A DNA stretch of 64,000 bases from Vibrio sp. NTOU-M3. Lineage in GTDB: Bacteria; Pseudomonadota; Gammaproteobacteria; Enterobacterales; Vibrionaceae. Positions 36,939 through 46,248 of the stretch are shown one piece after another (position 1 is the first letter of the stretch; the number at the start of each line of letters is the position of its first letter). The stretch covers positions 806,001 through 870,000 of the forward strand of contig NZ_CP162101.1 in the NCBI RefSeq assembly GCF_040869035.1, read 5' to 3'. The position numbers were made by a program, and so were the translations under genes. The notes under the pieces were generated by a model, which had not been told where the DNA came from, ran no database searches, and saw only the letters and a program-made list of their open reading frames with translations.

Positions 36939-38689
36939 AGCTTTCGTATGTTTTTCCGGTAATTGCGCTGGGTATTTTGCAAGGTTGTGGCAATGGTGAT
37001 GATGGTTTTCCTACTGACCCGGCTGGGGGGAATCATGCGCCTGAAGCTCAGAATCTTGAGATTCATAGTGCACTGGCTGATCTGTTTATTCCCGGTTTAC
37101 CGGTAGTATTGAGCGGAAATTACTACGATGCAGAGGGTGATGAAGGTGATACGCACCTTTTCACTTGGCTGCGCAATGGCAATAAAATTTCCGGAGCGGA
37201 TAGCTACAAGTACACGCTAACTAAAGCGGATGCGAATACCACCATTTCTGCTTGTGTGATACCGAGAGCCAAAACTGGCGTGCGGGAAGGGCAACAAGCC
37301 TGTACCGAAATTGAAGTGGCGAGTGAGATTGACTTGACGAATGCGCCAACAGCGGTTGTCACCATTGACGATACAACAGTCCCGTTTGCCGGAGAAGAGA
37401 TCCGTTCATCTTATAGCTACAGTTCTCCAGTATCGGCCAATGAAGGGCAATCCCTCTTTCTATGGGTTGAGTTAACGGATAATTTCCCAACAGTACAACA
37501 GTGTGCCACTGGCGCGAATCAAGATTGTATCTTGCCAGTGCCTGATGCGCTAAATGGCAAAGTGATCGAATCGTGTGTGATCCCCGTGGATGAAAATAAT
37601 CTTCCGGGTCCGTTAGTGTGTGACAAAACGTTAGGGGCGGGCATCGCATTAACGGGTGAGCTGCAATATCGCAAAGACTTGAAAGCCGATGTCTTTGGCC
37701 TACCATCTGGCTCTACATTTCACTGGAAAATGGACTTGAGTAATGATGATGGCCCGCAAGGCAATCTAACATATGCTGATCAAAGTACTGGTGCCGTCGA
37801 TGGAGCCTTGTTTACCACTCAGTTTAATGTGGGCTCAATCGAGGCATTAAAAGATGAGCAATATTATATGGATGTGAATGGCAATGGCATTGTTGATGAC
37901 CATGACTGGCAGTACGCCGGTGATTTAGCAATACCAGCGGCACGCGAGTACATTGGTAAAGATGTTCAGTTTTGTGTGGACATGCCAACAGGCTATACTC
38001 CAGCCCAGAAATGTCAGCTTGCATCCGAGACGCAAGCCTCTGACGGTACTCTATGTAGTGATGCAACGGCGTGTGTTGTCGGTGGTGTGTATTATGACAG
38101 TCAGGTAGGTATCACCGCTCGCGGTGTGGAGCCAACCCGAGTCGTTACGATTGAAGAACCACACGATGTGGTTGAAATTGCCGCACCGACAACGTTCCAC
38201 CGTCCGATTTCAATGGCCGAGTATGAGATGAGAGACGTATTGGCTTTAGGAAATCTTCCCGAGCCAGATAACACCACGATGCAAACAGGCATCGACTGGG
38301 TGATGTACCGAAATGGTGCGCCATCGAATATGGCGGGTTCTTCGAAAGCACTGGATTTTTGCTCTAACTTAACCAGTGCGGACGCAGACAACTGGTCGCT
38401 ACCTGTGACCAGTGATAGTTTCAATACTGACAGTCACGCTGGTTCAAATGGAGGTAATGCGGCGCCAACTGGGCTTGGACAAAACCTTGATACGTTTGCC
38501 GATGCAGTGATATCTGGTGGTGCAAGCCGTGATGGTGTTTCATTCACATGGGGCTGGCCGGTCGATAATCAGTACAATAGTGCAACTGTGGCAAAATCAG
38601 GGACACATCGTCCGGTGAGTTTAAATACTGGTGCAGCTCAAGGGTATGTGAGCGATTCAGCCGTATTAATGACAACATGTGTTAAGTAG
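36935..38689 (+). CDS. Large cell-envelope lipoprotein, unknown function
   Basis: 584-aa lipoprotein with lipobox GILQGC (Cys18). The sequence reads as a string of beta-sandwich (Ig-like) repeats, for example YDAEGDEGDTHLFTWLRNG, with paired cysteines. A calcium-loop-like DVNGNGIVDDHDW lies near residue 313. The C-terminal ~150 residues contain WVMYRNGAP, WSLPVTSDSF and a terminal MTTCVK cysteine, reminiscent of lectin-like or DUF1566-type modules. It is translationally coupled to the OmpA-family gene. A surface adhesion or scaffold role is plausible but unproven. Confidence 0.7.
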   Translation: MKLSYVFPVIALGILQGCGNGDDGFPTDPAGGNHAPEAQNLEIHSALADLFIPGLPVVLSGNYYDAEGDEGDTHLFTWLRNGNKISGADSYKYTLTKADANTTISACVIPRAKTGVREGQQACTEIEVASEIDLTNAPTAVVTIDDTTVPFAGEEIRSSYSYSSPVSANEGQSLFLWVELTDNFPTVQQCATGANQDCILPVPDALNGKVIESCVIPVDENNLPGPLVCDKTLGAGIALTGELQYRKDLKADVFGLPSGSTFHWKMDLSNDDGPQGNLTYADQSTGAVDGALFTTQFNVGSIEALKDEQYYMDVNGNGIVDDHDWQYAGDLAIPAAREYIGKDVQFCVDMPTGYTPAQKCQLASETQASDGTLCSDATACVVGGVYYDSQVGITARGVEPTRVVTIEEPHDVVEIAAPTTFHRPISMAEYEMRDVLALGNLPEPDNTTMQTGIDWVMYRNGAPSNMAGSSKALDFCSNLTSADADNWSLPVTSDSFNTDSHAGSNGGNAAPTGLGQNLDTFADAVISGGASRDGVSFTWGWPVDNQYNSATVAKSGTHRPVSLNTGAAQGYVSDSAVLMTTCVK

Positions 38690-38698
38690 GCCACTAAC

Positions 38699-38723
38699 TA
38701 ACGGGTACATACTGTACCCGTTA
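38699..38723 (+). terminator. Hairpin terminator after the lipoprotein gene
   Basis: TAACGGGTACA, loop TAC, TGTACCCGTTA: an 11-bp perfect stem 10 bp after the stop codon. The tail is T-rich but interrupted. Confidence 0.65.
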
Positions 38724-38918
38724 TTACTTTCATCAGTACCATTCCCATCGATTTTCGTAATCATTCCGTCTCATTCTCTTATGTGACTCAATAAACAATG
38801 CCACCTTGAAAAGAGGAAACTCTTGGTATCCACCTAGAGTTTTTGCTTGCTGCCAGTTTAGCGATGTCGTCTTTGATGCTTAAATTAAGGTATCAATTAT
38901 TTAGGAAACAACCAGCTT

Positions 38919-41090
38919 ATGGAGCAAGCGCCTTCATCTTTACCTGACAAACGACGATCTTTAGCTTTACTGGTTGCGATTGCACTGGGTTCGTCAGTGA
39001 TAACAGCGGCAAGCTATCATTATTGGCAACAGAATCGGCAAGCACAACGGCAAGTGACAGAGCAGCAAATTGAGTCTGCGGTCATGGCGATTCAAAGTGG
39101 TGATGTTGCAGAAGGGGCGTTGGCACTGGCTCGCGTGGATTTTTCTGAGCCAGATCTTGCTTATCTTCAACCTTTGGCTGATCGCTGGTCTTCTCGCTTA
39201 ATCCCCGCGGAACAAGTATTGGATTATTTAAAGCCTTATCAGATTTACTCGTGGGGCTCGCGCTTTTTCTATCTTCCAGAGCAAGGAACAGCCCATTTTT
39301 TACCGGAGCGACAGGTTGTGACTTACACTCATGATGACATGGGTGACACACTTTATGTGTTGAGTCTCGATAGCCAGCAGCAATTGTGGCTTAGTATTTA
39401 TCGAACGCGTGACTTCACTCTTGAAGTGGAGTATCCGTTAGATGACATTGCAACGGAGGCCCCGACATTTATTGCTTTGGCAGAGAATGACAGTGTGTTT
39501 TTAAGTGCGCATCGGATGCAACAGGGTCAGTCCAATCAATATCCAGATTTTTTCAAGGTGACACCAACCGGACTTGAACCCATGATCCGCTGGGAAGCGC
39601 AGTCGCCTAGCCAGCTTTATGCTTCAGAACAGTGCGATAGCGCGATCACGATTCAACAGAACAAAATTCACTTTCATCAACTGTCGTATGAATTGTTAAC
39701 GGGTAATCTGCCGAAGGACTTTTATGACATTGGTCATGGGCCTGTACCCAGTGAAGCAGAGCTACGAAAAGCGCTGCAGGCACAAATTGATACGCAAGGG
39801 TTGATATACATTAAAGATGATGAAGGGATCTCGCTTTATAACCGCAATGTCGAGTTTGTTGGTCAATGGGTCGCGGATGGCTTAACGGATTGGTGCAGCC
39901 GAGATCAGTCGACGGAAGTACTTCGATTGCCTCAGGTACTGGCATTTGAATCTCAGTGGCAAACCACGGTTGAATCTATTACACCCCAGCAAGATTATGC
40001 GATGGAGCAGCTACAACGTGCGACACCGACTGAGTTATTGTCATTGGCTAAAAACGCACGTTGGGACTTAACAAGGTGGGGCATCGCAGGTGCTCACTTG
40101 TTAGTGGACGCGATATTAACGCAAAGTTCACCGGACAAGCCATGGCCAAAAGAAGCGGATAACCTGCGCAGAGCACGAGAGGTTTGGGCGTCGCGAACTG
40201 CAACCGGAGTGGTGCTGGGTGGTTATCAATTAATGAGTACTCAAACTGCGGAACTGACGTATTGTTTGCTGGATGAGAAACGGGACCAGATCCAGGCGTG
40301 CCATTCGCAAGTCGTATATACAGACATGCTTGATAGCAGCTTACTGTCGCCAAGTGGGCGTTGGATATTAACGCTATACGCAGGTTTTGGAGGGCAACGG
40401 CTGACGTTAATGGAATCAAACACTATGCAGGTCAAAGCCACGCAAGAGATGCCTTACCTGTATGTTAACAGCAAGAGTCATATCGCATTCAGTCCGGATG
40501 AAAGCCACTTTGCTTTGTTTGATGATGAATCGGTGTATCTCTACCAATATCACTCTGGCAAGCTCCAATTAGCGCAACAATTCAATACCGAGTTGTATGA
40601 TTCGGGCTACGATCAGAGTGAGCCGCTGAGTGGTGGTTTTGTTGATGATTCGCAAAATAAAAGCTTGGTTTTTGTTGGAAACGATCGCCTGCTTTACCGG
40701 GAAAAAGACGATAGGGTGATCCTCCGAAACATACAAACAGGGCTTAGGTATTGGCAAGCGACATTGAACCTAAGTGACTATGGCGAAAGTGCGCTTTACT
40801 TCTTGCTGGATGAAGACAATGATCAAGTTGCGCTTTACACGGCCGAAGGGGTGCAGCTACTGCAATTAAGCACGGGCTACCCGCTAACACCATTTACGTA
40901 TTTTATTGATATTGAGCCTCAGGATTATCTCAGTGATGATGTTTACTATCACTCGATTCAAGTTAGTTTTGAAGATAAGGCTCTAGTCGTAGTGATTGGT
41001 GCGCTAAAGCATATTTTAGAAACGCCAGCACGTTTTACGCCACTAACCAAAGAAGAGATAAAACGGATAACGCAGCTTAATACGCCTTAA
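38919..41090 (+). CDS. Membrane-anchored beta-rich (propeller-like) protein, unknown function
   Basis: 723-aa protein with one N-terminal membrane segment (~14-33: LALLVAIALGSSVITAASYHYW), a helical stretch (~38-85) and a long body of recurring strand motifs such as YVLSLDSQQQLWLSIYRTRD, SHIAFSPDESHFALFDDESVYLYQYHSG and LLYREKDDRVILRNIQTGLRYW. These look like WD40/YVTN-type propeller blades. No catalytic motif is seen. It follows the OmpA/lipoprotein pair on the same strand after a terminator. Its last 14 bp overlap the end of the convergent gene at 41077. No family recognised. Confidence 0.7.
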   Translation: MEQAPSSLPDKRRSLALLVAIALGSSVITAASYHYWQQNRQAQRQVTEQQIESAVMAIQSGDVAEGALALARVDFSEPDLAYLQPLADRWSSRLIPAEQVLDYLKPYQIYSWGSRFFYLPEQGTAHFLPERQVVTYTHDDMGDTLYVLSLDSQQQLWLSIYRTRDFTLEVEYPLDDIATEAPTFIALAENDSVFLSAHRMQQGQSNQYPDFFKVTPTGLEPMIRWEAQSPSQLYASEQCDSAITIQQNKIHFHQLSYELLTGNLPKDFYDIGHGPVPSEAELRKALQAQIDTQGLIYIKDDEGISLYNRNVEFVGQWVADGLTDWCSRDQSTEVLRLPQVLAFESQWQTTVESITPQQDYAMEQLQRATPTELLSLAKNARWDLTRWGIAGAHLLVDAILTQSSPDKPWPKEADNLRRAREVWASRTATGVVLGGYQLMSTQTAELTYCLLDEKRDQIQACHSQVVYTDMLDSSLLSPSGRWILTLYAGFGGQRLTLMESNTMQVKATQEMPYLYVNSKSHIAFSPDESHFALFDDESVYLYQYHSGKLQLAQQFNTELYDSGYDQSEPLSGGFVDDSQNKSLVFVGNDRLLYREKDDRVILRNIQTGLRYWQATLNLSDYGESALYFLLDEDNDQVALYTAEGVQLLQLSTGYPLTPFTYFIDIEPQDYLSDDVYYHSIQVSFEDKALVVVIGALKHILETPARFTPLTKEEIKRITQLNTP

Positions 41091-41943
41091 TCCCATATTC
41101 GCGCAGTTTAGCGGGGAGTACCTCGTCCAGATGAGCAATTTCTTCGGGGTAAATTTCAATCAAAGCAAATTGGTGCTCTTGGTAAATGGACTTCAGGTCG
41201 GCGATGGTTTTTGGATCACTTGGGCCGTGATCATCGCCCCAATATTGGAGGTAGACTTTGCCTGTTGGCAAATAAAAGTCACTGAGTACATCTTGTTCGA
41301 TTGGCAGTTGTCGGTCGTACGCGTGAGCCACCCCGTTCATGTAGAGCCAATTATCGATGATCAGCTCACCAGTTGAGCGAACATAATGGCCATCAAGTGT
41401 ACGATGTTTCGCTTCGAATTTTTGGCGAAAACTAGAGAGAGACTTATCGGTTGCATGAGCCTCGGAATCTTGGCCGAGAAACTCAATCACCGACTGTTTT
41501 AGCCGTTTATTGCGTACAATAGAATCATGCCAGACCACAAATTGATTATTGCTGGCTTTATCTTCACGTTGGTAAGCACCAACTTTCAGCCCTGCTTTTG
41601 TTACTTCCCAGCCTTGTCCTACTTTTATTATCCATCCTAGCTCACTGAGCAATTGATTCACTTTTTTCGCGGCGAGCTGGAAACGTTCACCAATTTGGGT
41701 AGCGCTCAGGGTTTTCCCGCTGGTGGCCTCCATATCAATTAAGAGGTTTGTCGGCCAGACAATGAATTGGCCAAATTTAGGGTGGGAGGCATATTCACCA
41801 CCAAATTTAACCCCCAATTCCGTCAGCACCCAATGTTCAGCATCCCGGTTAATATATCCAGCGGTTTTTAAGTCTGTGAATAGCTGCTTTGCGTCGATAT
41901 CACGCAGCTTTGCAAGCGCTGTAGTGGATAATTTATCGGCCAT
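41077..41943 (-). CDS. PD-(D/E)XK nuclease-like protein with N-terminal winged-helix segments
   Basis: 288-aa cytoplasmic protein. The N-terminal half (~1-130) looks like two winged-helix modules (LFTDLKTAGYINRD, LTELGVKFGG, SATQIGERFQLAAKKVNQLLSELGW, WEVTKAGLKVG). The C-terminal ~110 residues resemble Vsr-like restriction-endonuclease folds: STGELIIDNWLYMNGVAHAYDRQLPI, SDFYLPTGKVYLQYWG, then IADLKSIYQEHQFALIEI. The glutamate and aspartate are kept, but the usual E-x-K strand reads LQYWG, so catalysis may be altered. Monocistronic. Function unknown. Confidence 0.65.
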   Translation of the reverse strand: MADKLSTTALAKLRDIDAKQLFTDLKTAGYINRDAEHWVLTELGVKFGGEYASHPKFGQFIVWPTNLLIDMEATSGKTLSATQIGERFQLAAKKVNQLLSELGWIIKVGQGWEVTKAGLKVGAYQREDKASNNQFVVWHDSIVRNKRLKQSVIEFLGQDSEAHATDKSLSSFRQKFEAKHRTLDGHYVRSTGELIIDNWLYMNGVAHAYDRQLPIEQDVLSDFYLPTGKVYLQYWGDDHGPSDPKTIADLKSIYQEHQFALIEIYPEEIAHLDEVLPAKLREYGIKAY

Positions 41944-42045
41944 AATTCTCTCCTAATGATGCTCTATTGTGGTGATGGATTTGGATAGAATCAATCATTT
42001 AAATCCGGATTTCAGAGTTGTATCGGTTAGGATGAAGAGCAATAA

Positions 42046-42067
42046 AAAGGAGGCTAATGCCTCCTTT
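42046..42067 (-). terminator. Terminator of the M16 peptidase gene
   Basis: AAAGGAGGC, loop TAAT, GCCTCCTTT; on the minus strand it is followed by T-rich sequence. It begins 6 bp after the stop codon. Confidence 0.85.
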
Positions 42068-42072
42068 GTCGG

Positions 42073-44892
42073 TTATTTTTTGGGGAGAACGTTAATTTTA
42101 AGTGCTTTATCGATATCGATCGATTTTGCGAGCTGCTGAATATCGGCAGCGGTTACCGCTTTTAACGCGTTAGTATATTTTGTTTCGTTTTCAACCAAAC
42201 CGGCTTGTGATTGCGCTACAGTCGATAGGTTCGACCAATATTGGTTGTATTGCTGATTATGGGCCAAAGACTCCAGTATTGGCTTTTTCAATTGTTCCAC
42301 TTCTTCTGGTGTGAGCGTGGTAGCCTGAAGTGATTGCCAGATTTTTTTATAAGCTTGTTCGACAGCCGCAACATTTTCTGTATTTGTATTACTGTTTAGG
42401 CAGATATAACCGAAGTCGGCAAACCAATTTGATTGGTTGATGCCAGCCCATGGACTATACGACACTCCCATCTCTTCCCGAACGGTCTTGTCGAGTTTTG
42501 TTTGCAAAGCTCGTGCTAATACGGTGTATTTGACGTTGAGTTCAGGGTTTCGTCCGTCTGGAATTGGCCAATAGGCGGCGACAACAGCTTTGTCGGCCTC
42601 ACCAGTATGGAACAGAGTCACTGTCTTCTTTTTGATTGGCCCCATGGTGACTGAGTATGGTTTTGCTGGTGCTTGCGCTGTGATACTCAATGCACCAAAG
42701 GTGCTGGATACCGCTTCAATGGCTTGCTCGGTTGTGATATCTCCTACCAATGAGATTTCAACAGGTCCTGCGTAAATGGCTTGCTCAAGTAAGGGTTTTA
42801 AATCCTTAACATTGAACTGATTTAATTGTTCAACGGTTGGCATTGTCCAGCGAGCATCTTGATTGAAAAGGTATGCAGACAAGTGATTGTTTAGTACCGC
42901 ATTAGGGTTATTTTGAGCACTCGCAAGTTGGTGTTGGTATTGACGAATCCCAGCCTCCCAAGCTTCTTGACGGAAACCATTGTCGGTATACAGCGACGCA
43001 TAGACTCGCAGCTGGTCTAGAACATCCGCGGAATCCAGCACTATCTTACTGATGTTGTGGAAATCGCCCATTGCGAGATCGAGCCCCATAGAACGACCAG
43101 TAAATAAATCCTGCAATTGATTAATGTTGTGCTGCTGCATGCCACTCATTGCGACAGCCACGCCAAATATCGTTGATAGAGGGGCACTTTCGTCGCTTAA
43201 GCCAAGGCGCCCAGTACCAAAGTTAATGTTCAGATAAACTGTATTTGGTTCGATGTCCGTTGGTTTAATATTGAGTCGTACGCCATTATCGAATTGGTAT
43301 CGCTGAATATCCCCAAATTGAGTGGGTGGCAATGGTACTGCTTTACCCGCAGGGCCAAAGTCTGTGTATGCGAAGGCTGTGGCTTGCTTAGACTCATAAG
43401 GGTTTACCGCAACTTTTTGCTCGGCTTGATAGGCCAGAATCAGTTGCTGATTGATGTCTTCAGGTGCTTGACGATCAGCAAGGTAGATCCGCGCATTCTT
43501 GTTTGTCCATTGTTGTTGGAAAGTTTGGTTTATCGCATCTTGCGTGAATAGCGGTCGCGCCTCTTTGAACATCTTTTGGTATGTCATTGCTGATATTAAG
43601 GGCTCTTTCGAATCCAAGGCATTGACAACGCGATCCGATAAAACGGAATTGTTGGTATAGCTTGACTGCTCTATATCCACTTGAAGACTGTGTTCGATGA
43701 TTTTGATCTGGCGGTCGATTTCTTGTTGGCTAAAGCCGTAAGTGGTTGCTTGTTTCAGCAATCGTTGAATGGTTTGTAAACCATGACGCCATTCCCCTTG
43801 CTCTGTTTCGACAGAGATATTGCGAATGCTTACCACATCGGATTCCGTTGACAGTGAGGCGCTTAGGTCCCGAAGCTTACCATCACTTTGGTTAACGAAT
43901 TGTTCGAGCCGATAGTTCAGTGCTCTGATGCCGATATATTCTTTGAGGAATTCAATATGCTCGGCTTTTGAATAAGGTTTGTCTTCTTCTGGTGCAATGA
44001 AATTGAGCCCAACGGAAGCAGATTGGTTTTTGGGACTAATGTTGGCGTAAGCTTCGGTTTTATTGGGTAGTGAGTAGGTCACCGTTGGGTCAACGATTTC
44101 ATGCGAGCTTGACTTGGTTTTCCAGTTGGCAAAGTACTTATCAATTTTCTGTTCAAGCTGTTTGTCTTTGATATTGCCGGATATCACCAGTGTCGTGTTC
44201 TCTGGCGTATAGTAATTTTGGTAATACGCTTTTAGGGCTGCCTGATCAATTTGATTAATGGCTTCTTTTGTACCAATAGGTAACCGTTGATACACATTGG
44301 TGTCACCAAGTAAGTACTGGATTCTTGACAGGCTGCTACGAAAATCATGGCTGTTTCGTACTCTACGTTCAGCTTGGATCACCCCACGCTCGCGTTTAAT
44401 CGCTTTCGGTGCGAGTGTCAGTTCAGAGGCAGTCTCACGAAGTAAAAACAGCGCCGTATCAATTGCTTCAGGTGTTGCATTTGGTAGATCAAGCTCATAA
44501 GAGGTATAACCCAGACTGGTGGTGGCATTGGTATCCGCCCCAAAAGCAAGGCCATGCTTCTCCAGCATCGGAATCATAGCGCCTTCCGCGACATGAGTAG
44601 AACCGTTAAACGCCATGTGCTCCAAGAAGTGCGCAAGTCCGGGATAATCTTTAGGGTCTTGAAAAGAGCCTGCATCAATAAACATTTGTATCGAGAGGCC
44701 TTGTTTTGGTAAGTGGTTTTCGGTCATGACCACCCGCATACCATTACTCAGCATGGAGACTTTAAATTGCTCGTCAACCGGAATGTCACTGCTGGGGTAC
44801 CAGAGTGAATTGAGAGAGGGTGCCGACAGCGCTGTGAACGACCAGCTAGCAAGCAAAAATACAGCGGCAGGCTTAATGATGTGTTTAAACAT
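42073..44892 (-). CDS. M16-family (insulinase-like) zinc peptidase
   Basis: 939-aa exported peptidase. A signal peptide (~1-23, ending LSA) leads to a first M16 catalytic domain with the inverted zinc motif HFLEH (88-92) and a distal glutamate in ERGVIQAERR. An inactive partner half follows at ~500-930, forming the clamshell typical of the family. Length is close to pitrilysin-like and Vibrio periplasmic M16 enzymes that degrade peptides. Monocistronic with its own terminator. The physiological peptide substrate is unknown. Confidence 0.92.
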   Translation of the reverse strand: MFKHIIKPAAVFLLASWSFTALSAPSLNSLWYPSSDIPVDEQFKVSMLSNGMRVVMTENHLPKQGLSIQMFIDAGSFQDPKDYPGLAHFLEHMAFNGSTHVAEGAMIPMLEKHGLAFGADTNATTSLGYTSYELDLPNATPEAIDTALFLLRETASELTLAPKAIKRERGVIQAERRVRNSHDFRSSLSRIQYLLGDTNVYQRLPIGTKEAINQIDQAALKAYYQNYYTPENTTLVISGNIKDKQLEQKIDKYFANWKTKSSSHEIVDPTVTYSLPNKTEAYANISPKNQSASVGLNFIAPEEDKPYSKAEHIEFLKEYIGIRALNYRLEQFVNQSDGKLRDLSASLSTESDVVSIRNISVETEQGEWRHGLQTIQRLLKQATTYGFSQQEIDRQIKIIEHSLQVDIEQSSYTNNSVLSDRVVNALDSKEPLISAMTYQKMFKEARPLFTQDAINQTFQQQWTNKNARIYLADRQAPEDINQQLILAYQAEQKVAVNPYESKQATAFAYTDFGPAGKAVPLPPTQFGDIQRYQFDNGVRLNIKPTDIEPNTVYLNINFGTGRLGLSDESAPLSTIFGVAVAMSGMQQHNINQLQDLFTGRSMGLDLAMGDFHNISKIVLDSADVLDQLRVYASLYTDNGFRQEAWEAGIRQYQHQLASAQNNPNAVLNNHLSAYLFNQDARWTMPTVEQLNQFNVKDLKPLLEQAIYAGPVEISLVGDITTEQAIEAVSSTFGALSITAQAPAKPYSVTMGPIKKKTVTLFHTGEADKAVVAAYWPIPDGRNPELNVKYTVLARALQTKLDKTVREEMGVSYSPWAGINQSNWFADFGYICLNSNTNTENVAAVEQAYKKIWQSLQATTLTPEEVEQLKKPILESLAHNQQYNQYWSNLSTVAQSQAGLVENETKYTNALKAVTAADIQQLAKSIDIDKALKINVLPKK

Positions 44893-45066
44893 AAGTATTA
44901 TTTCTTGTAGTTAATTATCATTTATAAAATTGATAGATAACAAAACTATCGTTTGGTTCCATAGAAGTCGAGCTTTTTTCTTTTGGCATTTATAAAGGGA
45001 ATAAATAACAGATGTGGAATGACACGAGGAGTGATGAAGCTAAGTAATGCCTTACTTGAGGAAGAG

Positions 45067-45089
45067 AAACGGAGGCGATGCCTCCGTTT
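45067..45089 (-). terminator. Terminator of the nanE-nanK-nagA operon
   Basis: AAACGGAGGC, loop GAT, GCCTCCGTTT: a perfect 10-bp stem 18 bp after nagA. The minus-strand tail is TTTCTCTT. Confidence 0.78.
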
Positions 45090-45106
45090 ATGTAAAGGAA
45101 AGAGCG

Positions 45107-46243
45107 TTAACCTGTGAACAACTGACCATCGACCATCACGCCAGCGGTTTGATAGCGCGAGGTTAAAATTGTCGCCGCAGCGGTGGCTCCTTTTTTAAAG
45201 TGACCAAGATTATTTAGTTTTAGTGCTTGGGCAGGATAGGTTGAAGCCATTTTTAACGCTTCTGCTTCATCAATTCCCCAAGATATAACATTCGCCACGG
45301 ACTCATCCATGCCAATATGAGCGCCAGCGAGGCTGCCATTGGCATTAACAAGTTTGTTGTCGACGACAGAAATGATCTCACCGTCTAATTCGAAATGAGG
45401 GCTATCACTGCCTACTGTTGCCATGGCATCGGTCACGATGATTAATTGACCCTTCGGTTTGGCTTTGTGTGCCAGCAGGACACTTTGCGGGTGTACATGA
45501 ATGCCATCAGTAATGATGGAGCACCAAGCGCTGTCTTGGCTAAGTGCGCTACCGACTACGCCGGGCTCTCTACCTTCAAACGCAGACATCGCATTAAAGA
45601 GGTGAGTATATCCGTCAAGGCAATGCAGTTTCTCTTGGGTCAGTTGTTGGGTTGTTGCATTGCTGTGACCACAGGAAAGATGAATACCATGCTCTTTTAA
45701 CCACCTCATTGCATTGAGTGTGTTTTTCTCGGGAGCCAGTGTGACTAATGTGTTGCCATTTTTTAACCACGGCATGGCTTCAAGTTGCTCAACATTAGGG
45801 GCGTAGAAACGTGTTTCGTCATGGGCCCCCTTTTTGTCAGGGTTGAGCCAAGGTCCTTCTAAATGAACACCGAGTACGCCGGGAATACCGAGTTCGATTG
45901 CTCTCTCTGTATTGTTTAACGCGTGGTTAAGTTGAGTTGGTGTTTCACTGATCAAAGTGGGTAGTAGATAGGCGGTGCCGTGGCGGCGGTGTGCTTTACA
46001 GATCGCATCGATCGCTTCAACGCTGGTGTCGCTATTAAACATCACGCCACCACCGCCATTAACTTGAAGATCAATGAAACCTGGAGCGATCAGCGCATCG
46101 TCAAAGTGTTGGTGTTCGGCATGAGGCGGAACGTCTAAAATGGGGACGATGGCTTCGATCTGACCGTTGCTCCAAAGTAAAGCAGAGTCGGTATGGTAGT
46201 GCTCTCCGTCAAAAATTCTAGGGGCAGAGATTGCTTTCAACAT
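45107..46243 (-). CDS. nagA: N-acetylglucosamine-6-phosphate deacetylase
   Basis: Removes acetate from GlcNAc-6-P to give glucosamine-6-P, the last step of this sialic acid branch before NagB. The 378-aa amidohydrolase has the metal-site motifs DLQVNGGGG, VHLEGPWLNPDKKGAH, the histidine of LSCGHSNATT, and the catalytic aspartate in IVTDAMATVGSD, plus HLFNAMSAFEGREPG. It is the third gene of the operon, 5 bp after nanK. A nagA inside the nan operon, without nagB nearby, means the amino sugar must be finished by enzymes encoded elsewhere. Confidence 0.95.
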   Translation of the reverse strand: MLKAISAPRIFDGEHYHTDSALLWSNGQIEAIVPILDVPPHAEHQHFDDALIAPGFIDLQVNGGGGVMFNSDTSVEAIDAICKAHRRHGTAYLLPTLISETPTQLNHALNNTERAIELGIPGVLGVHLEGPWLNPDKKGAHDETRFYAPNVEQLEAMPWLKNGNTLVTLAPEKNTLNAMRWLKEHGIHLSCGHSNATTQQLTQEKLHCLDGYTHLFNAMSAFEGREPGVVGSALSQDSAWCSIITDGIHVHPQSVLLAHKAKPKGQLIIVTDAMATVGSDSPHFELDGEIISVVDNKLVNANGSLAGAHIGMDESVANVISWGIDEAEALKMASTYPAQALKLNNLGHFKKGATAAATILTSRYQTAGVMVDGQLFTG

Positions 46244-46248
46244 CTTGG

